Part shown: positions 1-5,635 of the stretch, one piece after another
Layout: every line of letters begins with the position of its first letter
Position numbering within the stretch: the first letter of the stretch is position 1
Assembly: GCA_019247865.1 (NCBI GenBank)
Contig: JAFBAJ010000719.1
Coordinates: forward strand, 1-8,655
Source: Acidobacteriota bacterium
GTDB lineage: Bacteria > Acidobacteriota > Blastocatellia > Pyrinomonadales > Pyrinomonadaceae
Length of the DNA stretch: 8,655 bases
Direction: 5' to 3'
Notes under the pieces: model-generated
What the model was told of the DNA's origin: nothing
Databases searched by the model: none
The model's input: the letters and a program-made list of their open reading frames with translations, nothing else
Made by a program: the position numbers and the translations under genes

Positions 1-599
1 TCAATAATCGGGTGAGGAGACCTGGGCGGGCATTTCTCAGGCGGAGCCCACCACCAACAACCAGAGAGATTCGCGCGAATAACCTTTGGAAGCATTGCCA
101 CAATGATTTGCATTATTTGTATAGTGGGATTTGCGCTTATTCAGCTCAGTGGACTCCCCGGCAAATAAGGCCAAATTCAATCGAGCATTCTTCAGTTGAC
201 CACTACATTCCTATATCTGTTGACCATAACTTAGCCTATGAGTGGAACAACTACCGCTTGGCACGGGCTAGGGTGAATACAAATAAGGGCAATTCACAGA
301 ATGTACTAGACCCGTTCTTAGTCCAACCTGATTGGTTTGTCATTGACTTCAGATCGTTCTTAATTAGGCCCAATGACGGCCTAACAGCAGCTTTGGAAAC
401 GCGAATAGAAGATACGATCACTCAACTCGGTTTAAACCATAACGACTTTGTCCAAGAGAGGATAAATATTCTGCAAGCTTATGCTGAAGACCCCCCACTT
501 GGAGTCCCCTTTACGTTTTTGGAACAGAGGTATCCCTTCATAGCTTATGAACTAATCCGCCAAGGCGAAGTAGACGCTATCAGGGAAAGGATGAAATAA
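1..599 (+). CDS. HNH-type nuclease-like protein, 5' end outside window
   Basis: The reading frame is open to the left edge, so the gene is probably cut by the window; the first possible start inside it is GTG at 12, without a convincing ribosome binding site. Counting from that GTG (195 residues), the central part reads like an HNH endonuclease: GICAYSA at 40-45, SVDHYIP with D63-H64, YEWNNYRLA around 76-84 and VNTNKGN around 88-94, followed by VLDPF and a WFVIDF segment. This resembles the HNH proteins that accompany AAA ATPases in Septu/PtuB-like defence systems, but the usual zinc-knuckle cysteines are mostly replaced (CAYS rather than CAYC, and no CxxC near the VN..KG motif). That could be a zinc-free subfamily or loss of function. 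Base composition is AT-richer than the genes to the right, and the gene lies about 220 bp from a tRNA scar, so it is probably island cargo. The family assignment is motif recognition only; the biological role is inferred. Confidence 0.6.
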   Translation, partial: NNRVRRPGRAFLRRSPPPTTREIRANNLWKHCHNDLHYLYSGICAYSAQWTPRQIRPNSIEHSSVDHYIPISVDHNLAYEWNNYRLARARVNTNKGNSQNVLDPFLVQPDWFVIDFRSFLIRPNDGLTAALETRIEDTITQLGLNHNDFVQERINILQAYAEDPPLGVPFTFLEQRYPFIAYELIRQGEVDAIRERMK

Positions 600-718
600 G
601 AACGCTATGATTAAAGCCCCGCCATTTTGTACTTAGCTATCGGTTTGTCAAAGCAACAAAAAATTGTGCCGTACTTTGTGCCATAACATTTCAGCAACAC
701 CATATAGAATTGTATGTC

Positions 719-757
719 ACTCAGTAACACTCAAAAAAGTATTGAGAATTGCTGAGT
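719..757. other. Nested hairpin in the AT-rich spacer
   Basis: The arms ACTCAG (719-724) and CTGAGT (752-757) are complementary. Inside them CTCAA (730-734) pairs with TTGAG (742-746) around a 7-nt loop, with symmetrical 5-nt unpaired segments between the two stems. There is no following T-run, so it is not a good intrinsic terminator for the HNH gene. It may be part of the recombination site of the island or simply chance structure in AT-rich DNA. The rest of 600-817 shows no gene. Confidence 0.35.
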
Positions 758-817
758 TATTTACTCCATATCACTCCCGAAACTTCAGTATTGTTTGGTA
801 TATCATGGCTTCGTGAT

Positions 818-862
818 TTGACACGGTAGGGGTCCGCGGTTCAAATCCGCGCGCGCCTACCA
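818..862 (+). pseudogene. tRNA-Val(GAC) 3' fragment, probable attachment site
   Basis: The sequence reads as the 3' half of a tRNA. It has an anticodon loop TTGACAC (818-824, anticodon GAC at 820-822), the 3' anticodon strand GGTAG (825-829), and a 5-nt variable loop (830-834). A perfect T arm follows: CGCGG (835-839), loop TTCAAAT (840-846), CCGCG (847-851). The acceptor 3' strand is CGCGCCT (852-858), then discriminator A859 and an encoded CCA (860-862). The 17 bases upstream do not complement GGTAG, and no D arm or acceptor 5' strand is present, so this is not a functional tRNA. A fragment beginning at the anticodon loop is what tyrosine recombinases leave at the far end of an island inserted in a tRNA gene. 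The intact tRNA-Val is expected upstream of this window. Confidence 0.8.
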
Positions 863-986
863 TTTTTGTGCCTGAAAACGGCGGGACAGGGACCGGGGCA
901 TCGGTCTTTGTGCCGCCGTTTGTGTTTAGACAGGTGGGTTAATGCGCGCTCGGGTTCAATGGCTTGTGAGGCTCTTCAAATGGCGC

Positions 987-1736
987 TTACTTTAATTCGG
1001 CGCGGGTCAATGCTTCCAGCATTTTTTCGGCCGACGGGGGTTGCAGGACGTGTGTCGCTGCAAACTCGTGCGCTTGTGGATAGTTGGTTTTCCGAATGCG
1101 CTCGGCGGCTTTCGTGAGATCGTAGGGGGTGTGTTGAAGCTGTACGTCGGGGGCCAGGAGGAGCCAGTCCGCACCCGGCTCTCCAAAAGGCATGCCGACG
1201 CTGCCGGCATTTACCACACGTATGCTTCCAACCATGCGGTCGAACTGCATGTGTGTGTGGCCGCAGACGACCAGCTCCACATCGAGTCCTTCAAAGATCG
1301 GTAAGAGGCGTTCTTCCGGCGTCAGCCGGGTGAAAATCTCATTGTCGTCGCGCGGCGTGGCGTGGCAAAAGAGCACTGCGCCTGAACCGTCTATTTCAAT
1401 GCGGAGCGTTTTAGCCCAACCCGTTATTAACTGTTCGTATTCGGGGAAGATCTGCTCTGCAGACCAGCGCATGACCTCTCGAACCTGTTCCGGGAATCTG
1501 ACTGCGCCCGCGCCGCTCATCTCCGCCAGCGCGTCGATCTCGCAATTGCCCTGAATGAACTGCACAGGGATATCCAGGTTGAGCAGGCACTCAAGCGTTT
1601 CGCGCGACATCGGCCCCGGAACGACATCGCCGCCGACTACCAACAGCTCCACTTGAGCCAGCCGCACCTCTTGCAGCACAGCCTCCAGCGCGGGGAGGTT
1701 CCCGTGTATGTCATAGATTGCCGCGACTCGCATCAT
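987..1736 (-). CDS. Metallophosphoesterase, YfcE/calcineurin-like
   Basis: The 249-residue protein carries the full set of metal-binding motifs of the calcineurin-like phosphoesterase superfamily. These are YDIHGN with D9 and H11 at the N terminus, GGDVVPGP with D37, GNCE with N64, CHATP with H125, and GHTH with H160 and H162. Together they form a two-metal hydrolase site. The length and the GNC variant fit the small YfcE-like phosphodiesterase/phosphatase group rather than large nucleotidases; the substrate cannot be predicted. There is no signal peptide or membrane segment, so it is cytoplasmic. Two tandem ATGs (1736 and 1733) are available. An AAAGAG stretch sits directly against the first, so spacing slightly favours the second. 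The gene stands alone and is divergent from the response regulator, with a 151-bp spacer. The 124 bp between the tRNA scar and its stop contain no gene. Confidence 0.9.
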   Translation of the reverse strand: MMRVAAIYDIHGNLPALEAVLQEVRLAQVELLVVGGDVVPGPMSRETLECLLNLDIPVQFIQGNCEIDALAEMSGAGAVRFPEQVREVMRWSAEQIFPEYEQLITGWAKTLRIEIDGSGAVLFCHATPRDDNEIFTRLTPEERLLPIFEGLDVELVVCGHTHMQFDRMVGSIRVVNAGSVGMPFGEPGADWLLLAPDVQLQHTPYDLTKAAERIRKTNYPQAHEFAATHVLQPPSAEKMLEALTRAELK

Positions 1737-1795
1737 CTCTTTGAAATCTGACGTAGTAATTTCCTGCAGTCATAGTATCAGATTTAAGATTATCG

Positions 1796-1825
1796 TTGAC
1801 AACTCTGAGGCTCAGCGCATAGAGT
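1796..1825 (+). promoter_or_regulatory. Candidate sigma-70-type promoter for response regulator
   Basis: A perfect TTGACA box (1796-1801) is followed 18 bp later by TAGAGT (1820-1825, four of six matches to TATAAT). It lies about 60 bp upstream of the response-regulator ATG in the divergent spacer. The -35 box is strong and the -10 is weak. Confidence 0.4.
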
Positions 1826-1887
1826 CGGTCGTGTTCAAACTAGGTTTCGCTCTTCTCACCAAAGAGCGCACGTGGGAGATCCCTTAA

Positions 1888-2253
1888 ATGTTACCTCACC
1901 GGAAACGCATACTCTGCGTCGAAGACGACGAAGATGTCTGTTCGATGATTCAGACCCTGCTGGGCTTTATCGGCTATGACGTGACGATCGTGCAGACGAT
2001 GGCCGCGGCCCTGACCGGAATCGAAGCCGAACAATTCGACCTTTACCTGCTAGACAGCTGGCTGCCCGGCGGCTCCGGCGTGGATCTCTGCCGGAACATA
2101 CGGGCTCTGGGGGTGGTCGTCCCGATCATCTTCTATTCGGGCGCGGCTTACGAAGATGACAAGCGCCAGGCGCTGGAAGCAGGGGCGGACGCCTATCTGA
2201 TTAAGCCGACGGATGTACACAAGCTGGTGGAGACAATCAAGCGGCTCTGTTGA
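1888..2253 (+). CDS. Receiver-only response regulator (CheY-like)
   Basis: The 121 residues form one complete receiver (REC) domain and nothing else. The acidic pocket is E12-D13-D14 and the phospho-acceptor is D56 in YLLDSWLPGGSG. The switch residue is S84 in FYSGAA, and the conserved lysine is K106 in LIKP. All the residues needed for phosphorylation from a histidine kinase are present. With no output domain, the protein must act by binding a partner, as CheY or Spo0F do, or as a phosphorelay intermediate. No kinase or partner gene is in the window, so it is an orphan. A GGGAG sequence lies about ten bases before the ATG at 1888. The next gene, ada, starts 101 bp downstream and has its own strong ribosome binding site; a functional link between the two is not indicated. 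Confidence 0.9.
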   Translation: MLPHRKRILCVEDDEDVCSMIQTLLGFIGYDVTIVQTMAAALTGIEAEQFDLYLLDSWLPGGSGVDLCRNIRALGVVVPIIFYSGAAYEDDKRQALEAGADAYLIKPTDVHKLVETIKRLC

Positions 2254-2283
2254 TGAGCGGCGCGGTCCTTCTCAAACCAAAAT

Positions 2284-2294
2284 ATTGAGCGCAA
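2284..2294 (+). promoter_or_regulatory. Possible Ada-box operator upstream of ada
   Basis: ATTGAGCGCAA includes GAGCGCA (2287-2293), which matches most of the E. coli Ada box AAAGCGCA. It lies about 60 bp before the ada start, where autoactivation by methylated Ada would need it. The match is short, so this is only a candidate. Confidence 0.25.
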
Positions 2295-2340
2295 GAATCG
2301 GATAGATGCGGCTGCCCGGGCTCGCGTAAGATGCGTGTTC

Positions 2341-2347
2341 AGGAGGG
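2341..2347 (+). promoter_or_regulatory. Shine-Dalgarno deciding the ada start
   Basis: AGGAGGG is followed by seven bases and then ATG at 2355. It lies inside the reading frame that could begin at ATG 2331, which has no comparable site. This favours 2355 as the true start. Confidence 0.75.
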
Positions 2348-2354
2348 AACGTTG

Positions 2355-3446
2355 ATGAGAGTGGAACAAGACATCTTGCGTGAGTTGGACGGGTTGGATG
2401 AAGAGGTGCGTTGGCGTGCTGTGGCGGCGAGGGACGCGCGCTTTGACGGGGTTTTCCTGTACGGCGTGCGCTCGACCGGAATCTTCTGCAAGCCTTCGTG
2501 CCCGTCGCGGCGTCCGGGGCGTGAGCAGGTCTCTTTCTTTGGTTCGACGGAGGCTGCGGAGGCGGCTGGATTTCGTGCGTGCCGTCGCTGCCTGCCGCTC
2601 GGCGCGGACGGGCGCGACCCGCAGGTGTTGATGGTCATGCGCGCGTGCCGGGCGATTGAGGCTCACACGGAGGGGACGCTGTCGCTCGCCGAGCTCAGCG
2701 CGCAGGTCTGCGTCAGCCAGTATCATCTCCAGAGGACATTCAAGCGCGTCACGGGCTTGACGCCGAGGCAGTATGCTGCGGCGCATCGCATCAGCCGTTT
2801 CAAGGCGAGCGTGGGCGACGGTCAGGCCGTGACGGAGGCTCTGTACGACGCGGGCTACGGCTCCAGCAGTCGTCTCTATGAGCAGGCGGGCTCGGAGCTG
2901 GGGATGACGCCGCGCGCTTATGCACGCAACGGAGCGGGGATGAAGATCGGTTATGCGATCGTCGGCTGCGGGCTCGGACGCCTGCTCGTCGCGGCGACGG
3001 AGCGCGGGCTGTGCGCGGTCACGCTCGGCGATTCCGATGAGGAGCTGGAGCAGGCGCTGCGCAAAGAGTTCAGCGCCGCAGAGCTCCGCCAGGAGGCATC
3101 CGCTTTGCAGGAGCGAATCGAGCCCATCCTGCTACATCTGGCCGGAGAGCGTAGCTCGCTCGACCTGCCACTGGATGTGCAGGCGACTGCTTTCCAGCGG
3201 CGCGTCTGGGAAGAGCTGCGCCGCATTCCTTACGGCCACACGCGCTCTTACGGCGAGGTCGCAAAGAGTCTCGGACAACCGCAGGCCGTGCGCGCGGTGG
3301 CGCGCGCCTGTGCGACCAATCCGGTCGCGCTCGTCACGCCCTGCCATCGCGTGATACGTGAGAACGGAGATCTGGGCGGTTATCGCTGGGGCCTCGAACG
3401 CAAACGTCAGCTCCTCGCGCGCGAGCGTGAGGGCGCGGCACAGTAA
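2355..3446 (+). CDS. ada: Ada: methyl-sensing activator and O6-methylguanine-DNA methyltransferase
   Basis: The 363-residue protein has the full three-part layout of E. coli Ada (354 residues). The N-terminal Ada zinc domain has cysteines at 45, 49, 76 and 79, with the same spacing as Cys38/42/69/72 in E. coli. The first of these is the acceptor for methyl groups from DNA phosphotriesters. An AraC-type helix-turn-helix follows at about 95-190 (SLAELSAQVCVSQYHLQRTF and GMTPRAYAR). The C-terminal methyltransferase domain carries TPCHRV with the acceptor Cys at about 330, plus the ENGDLGGYRWGLERK tail. The protein repairs O6-methylguanine by suicidal transfer, and methylation at the N-terminal site should turn it into an activator of its own regulon. 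The start at 2355 is chosen over ATG 2331 because of the strong Shine-Dalgarno. A gene for a cyclotransferase-like protein follows after 84 bp. Confidence 0.96.
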   Translation: MRVEQDILRELDGLDEEVRWRAVAARDARFDGVFLYGVRSTGIFCKPSCPSRRPGREQVSFFGSTEAAEAAGFRACRRCLPLGADGRDPQVLMVMRACRAIEAHTEGTLSLAELSAQVCVSQYHLQRTFKRVTGLTPRQYAAAHRISRFKASVGDGQAVTEALYDAGYGSSSRLYEQAGSELGMTPRAYARNGAGMKIGYAIVGCGLGRLLVAATERGLCAVTLGDSDEELEQALRKEFSAAELRQEASALQERIEPILLHLAGERSSLDLPLDVQATAFQRRVWEELRRIPYGHTRSYGEVAKSLGQPQAVRAVARACATNPVALVTPCHRVIRENGDLGGYRWGLERKRQLLAREREGAAQ

Positions 3447-3473
3447 ACCTCAGAACATCTAAAAAAAATTGAT

Positions 3474-3503
3474 TTGGTGCGGTGCGTCGGCCGGGCCTAT
3501 CAT
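3474..3503 (+). promoter_or_regulatory. Weak candidate promoter before the cyclotransferase-like gene
   Basis: TTGGTG (3474-3479) and TATCAT (3498-3503, five of six to TATAAT) are 18 bp apart in the ada-downstream spacer, ending 27 bp before the ATG at 3531. The -35 box is poor. Read-through from ada is an equally good explanation for expression of the downstream pair. Confidence 0.25.
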
Positions 3504-3530
3504 CAACGCCGAAGGGATGGACTTGAGGCG

Positions 3531-3992
3531 ATGAGCGAGAAGCGCGTGTGGGTCTTTTTCTACGGGACGTTCATGAGCCCGGCTGTGCTGGCTGCGGAGG
3601 GCATCAGCGTGCCGTGCGTCGTGCCCGCGCGGCTCAACGGGTTCGAGCTGACGATGCGCTCGCGCGTCAACCTGCGGCGCGCGGAACGCTCCTGCGTCTA
3701 CGGCTCGCTCGCGGCCCTGACACATGACGAGCTGGCCGGGCTCTACTCAAAGCTGGAACAGAATTTTAAGCTCAGGTATCTGCCGGAAGCTGTGGTCGCG
3801 GAAACTCTGGACGAAGCTTTGCGGCCCGCGCTCTGCTACATCGCGCCGCAGATGGACGAGCAGCCGCCTGAGCCGGAATACGTGCAGCAGCTCGCAGCGG
3901 CCGTCCGCGAGCTGGGCCTGCCGGAATGGTACGCGAGCCGGATCGAATCGCTGGCCGGGGCGAGCGGTGCTGAGGTCGAAGGGAGCGTTTGA
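3531..3992 (+). CDS. Gamma-glutamylcyclotransferase-fold (GGCT-like/AIG2-like) protein
   Basis: The 153-residue protein opens with the family signature FFYGTFM (9-15), the loop that binds the gamma-glutamyl group in GGCT and AIG2-like proteins. The segment [14 protein letters not shown] (72-84) aligns by spacing with the human GGCT region LDEQEGVKSGMY, which places E76 at the catalytic glutamate. The C-terminal part ([20 protein letters not shown]) also resembles the human enzyme. It may release 5-oxoproline from a gamma-glutamyl compound, but many bacterial members have other or unknown substrates. ATG 3531 is chosen because upstream in-frame codons back to TTG 3474 encode no family sequence. 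A GAGG lies close before this ATG, so its Shine-Dalgarno spacing is poor. The stop overlaps the next start by one base (TGATG), so the two genes are probably translationally coupled. Confidence 0.75.
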
Positions 3993-4474
3993 TGAAAGCC
4001 TTTGTGTTAACGATGTTGCTGCTCGCGGTGCAGACCTGCGTGCAGGCACAGCAGGCGGGCAAGCCTGCGGACAAGTCTTCAGGCAAGTCTGCGCGCAGCA
4101 CAGAGCAGGAGCTGATCGCTCTGAATCAGGAGTTGATAGATGCCCTGGCGCGCGGAGACCGGGCTGCCGTCGATCGTATCTATGCGCCGGAGTTCGTCCG
4201 CACGACCGTGCAGGGCGGGTTGCTGACGAAGGCGCAGGCGCTCGACAGCATCAAAGCCCCCGCGGACGGAGTGAAGATCACTTACGAGTCGAAAGAGATA
4301 CAGGTCTTTGATTACGGCAACGCGGCGGTGCTGGCTTATCTCTCGATCCGGCACACGGAGAACAAGGGCGAGAAGAGCGACTTTCTCTATCGCGTGACCG
4401 ACACCTTCATCAAACGGGACGGGCGCTGGCTCAAGGTTGCTTCGGCCGGAACGCCTGTCGTCGCTAAGCCTTAG
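3992..4474 (+). CDS. Secreted DUF4440 / NTF2-like protein
   Basis: The 160-residue protein begins with a signal peptide: a Lys at position 2, a hydrophobic core FVLTMLLLAV, and a likely signal peptidase I site after VQA at 17-19. There is no lipobox around the Cys at 16. After a short charged linker it has the DUF4440 (SnoaL/NTF2-like) pattern: ELIALNQELIDALARGD, AAVDRIYAPEFV, a central AQALDSIK, and the closing RVTDTFIKRDGRWLKVAS. NTF2-like folds form a cone-shaped pocket and usually dimerise; most DUF4440 members have no known reaction. Export to the periplasm is inferred from the signal peptide. ATG 3992 is preferred to the adjacent TTG 3989 because GGGAG (3981-3985) is six bases before it. 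The start overlaps the preceding stop. Confidence 0.8.
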   Translation: MKAFVLTMLLLAVQTCVQAQQAGKPADKSSGKSARSTEQELIALNQELIDALARGDRAAVDRIYAPEFVRTTVQGGLLTKAQALDSIKAPADGVKITYESKEIQVFDYGNAAVLAYLSIRHTENKGEKSDFLYRVTDTFIKRDGRWLKVASAGTPVVAKP

Positions 4475-4494
4475 CTCGCGGCGCTCTCTCTCCC

Positions 4495-4584
4495 GCGAAG
4501 CCGCAAAGCACAGGGCCGTCGGCGCTAAGAGTTCTCATGTTGCTTTATCTTGGCGTGCTTCTGTTCTGTGCTTTGCGACTTGGC
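4495..4584. repeat. Inverted repeat at the convergent 3' ends, overlapping crcB
   Basis: The left arm 4495-4513 (GCGAAGCCGCAAAGCACAG) is complementary to the right arm 4566-4584 at 16 of 19 positions, with a 52-nt loop. The right arm lies inside the crcB coding end, and the crcB stop (4545-4547) lies in the loop. The element could act as a bidirectional transcription barrier between the convergent DUF4440 and crcB genes, but no T-run follows either arm. Confidence 0.65.
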
Positions 4585-5015
4585 TGGAGAGGGAACTGCT
4601 GCACCTCACTGACGGTGGTAACAGGCGCTCCCGCCAGCTTGCGCGCCGCGAAGATGCCGCCCCACACGGCCGCGAAACCGACCGCGAAGCTTAAAACGAC
4701 GTACAGAAAAGCTGTTAGCCGGAACCTCTCTTCGACGAGCCGCGCCGTCTCGTACTCGAAGGTTGAAAAGGTCGTGTAGGCTCCGACGAAGCCGACGGCG
4801 ATGGCGAGCCGCAGGTGCGGGCTGATGTGCAGCCGCTCCGTCGCCAGCGTCAGAAAAAAGCCGAGGATGAACGAGCCCGTGACGTTGATGACGAAGGTCG
4901 CAAGCGGAAACGGCGCGAACGCGCGGCCGAGCACAGTCTCGCCCAGATAGTAACGGAGCATCGCACCCGCCGCGCCTCCCAGGGCGACTGCCAGATATTT
5001 TGTCAGCGTCTCCAC
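4545..5015 (-). CDS. crcB: CrcB/Fluc fluoride ion channel
   Basis: The 156-residue protein shows the Fluc pattern. It has [13 protein letters not shown] at 13-25, the pore segment [16 protein letters not shown] (39-54) with the conserved Asn44, and [16 protein letters not shown] (75-90) containing the fluoride-coordinating Phe box and the central sodium-site turn. Four hydrophobic segments are visible, as expected for a protein that dimerises in antiparallel fashion in the inner membrane and lets fluoride leave the cell. The start is GTG at 5015, preceded at 4 nt by AGAGGAGG; the in-frame TTG at 5033 lies upstream of that site. Members are usually about 125 residues. Here roughly 30 extra C-terminal residues (after FAARKLAG) include a stretch encoded by an interspersed inverted repeat, so the tail is probably non-functional. 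No fluoride riboswitch was recognised upstream. Confidence 0.93.
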   Translation of the reverse strand: METLTKYLAVALGGAAGAMLRYYLGETVLGRAFAPFPLATFVINVTGSFILGFFLTLATERLHISPHLRLAIAVGFVGAYTTFSTFEYETARLVEERFRLTAFLYVVLSFAVGFAAVWGGIFAARKLAGAPVTTVSEVQQFPLQPSRKAQNRSTPR

Positions 5016-5019
5016 TTTT

Positions 5020-5027
5020 CCTCCTCT
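5020..5027 (-). promoter_or_regulatory. Shine-Dalgarno deciding the crcB GTG start
   Basis: On the minus strand AGAGGAGG is followed by AAAA and then GTG (5015-5013). The in-frame TTG further out lies upstream of this site and has no comparable signal, so GTG is the likely start. Confidence 0.7.
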
Positions 5028-5043
5028 GCGCAAAACTCATTTT

Positions 5044-5280
5044 GCCACAGAGGACACAGAGAACACAGAGAGATTAATTCTGAGTCGTGTCCTACATTGT
5101 TTTTCTCTGTGTCTCTCTGCGCCAACTCTGCGTCTCTGCGTTGAGCTGATATTGGCAAACACTCACCGCAGAGGCGCAGAGTTCACGCAGAGCAAGCGCA
5201 GAGTGTTGAATTAAAGCGCAGAGAGTTGAATTTAGGTCACCACCTAATTCTTCCACTGTGCTCTCTGTCTCCTCTGTGGC
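5044..5280. repeat. Large nested palindrome of CAGAG-type repeats
   Basis: Outer arms 5044-5071 and 5253-5280 are complementary at 24 of 28 positions, beginning GCCACAGAGGA. Inner arms 5105-5140 and 5167-5203 are also largely complementary and consist of repeated CGCAGAG units. The whole could fold into a long branched hairpin of about 240 nt. Two 17-nt direct copies of GCGCAGAGNGTTGAATT (5196-5212 and 5216-5232) lie in its right half, 20 bp apart. Similar CACAGAG/CGCAGAG repeats are dispersed in many environmental bacterial genomes. It encodes no protein and lies directly upstream of crcB. Confidence 0.75.
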
Positions 5281-5635
5281 TGATCTGTCTCTGCATTCTT
5301 GCGCTTGCCGCTGATGTTTGGTAGGATTTGCACGTCTTAACGCGAGTTTAGATAGTTTTCAAATTTTTGATGGGATGCTCCAGAAGACCTTCGTCATGAC
5401 TCGAACGCGAACATTTACGCGGTTCTGAAAGAAAAAGAGGCTGCCCCTCGGTGGCGGTCTCGCGACGAAGGCGCTCCTATCGAATCCGATCTGAAAGCAG
5501 TTGCCGTTCTAAATCACCGGCACGAACTAACATTAGGTTGACGCTTCAAGTCATGCGAGACCCCCGAACAGGGTGTGCTGCTCGCAGGCACGTTTGTCAT
5601 TTGTGGACAAGCAATCGAAGCGGAAACCAAAAGAG
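5281..5635. other. Intergenic region and leader before thrS
   Basis: No credible gene is seen. An open frame from 5371 to the TGA at 5539-5541 (56 codons, no start codon, bounded upstream by TGA 5368) has residues such as ANIYAVLKEKEAAPRWRSRD. It may be a decayed gene, but I recognise no family. It also spans a terminator-like hairpin. No T-box features were recognised before thrS, and no strong sigma-70 promoter stands out; a TTGCAC at 5328-5333 has only a weak partner. Confidence 0.4.
5427..5461 (-). terminator. Terminator-like hairpin reading on the minus strand
   Basis: On the minus strand GAGACCGCC (5461-5453) pairs over nine positions, including two G-U pairs, with GGCAGCCTC (5445-5437) around a 7-nt loop, and TTTTTCTTTC follows. 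This has the form of an intrinsic terminator for transcripts coming from the right. No minus-strand gene is seen there, so its client is unknown. On the plus strand there is no T-run. Confidence 0.4.

Larger units (their letters stand above)
664..914 (+). repeat. Four direct TTGTGCC repeats around the tRNA scar
   Basis: TTGTGCC occurs at 664-670, 676-682, 866-872 and 908-914, always in the same orientation. Two copies lie left of the tRNA-Val fragment and two lie right of it. Four copies of one 7-mer on one strand within about 250 bp is far above chance. Short direct repeats beside an attachment core are typical of integrase arm-binding sites, which is a possible reading here. No integrase gene is in the window to support it. 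Confidence 0.45.

Noticed and set aside
801..862. Complete tRNA gene
   Set aside because: Only the 3' half folds. The bases before the anticodon loop do not pair with GGTAG, and no D arm or 5' acceptor strand is present.
2193..2786. 197-codon open frame on the minus strand across ada
   Set aside because: It is antisense to the ada N-terminal half, is Arg-rich with no recognisable motif, and overlaps the response regulator end.
5213..5221. Exact Ada-box match AAAGCGCA in the crcB-thrS spacer
   Set aside because: It lies within a CAGAG-type repeat unit, and no alkylation-related gene follows, so chance is the better explanation.
5044..5280. CRISPR array
   Set aside because: The repeats are short, degenerate and arranged as nested inverted copies. 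There are no regular spacers or constant-length direct repeats.
5281..5635. T-box riboswitch controlling thrS
   Set aside because: No T-box consensus, antiterminator or plus-strand terminator could be identified in the leader.
5573..5635. Upstream GTG start for thrS
   Set aside because: It would add 21 residues ahead of a TGS domain that already begins at the ATG 5636, with no family sequence in the addition.
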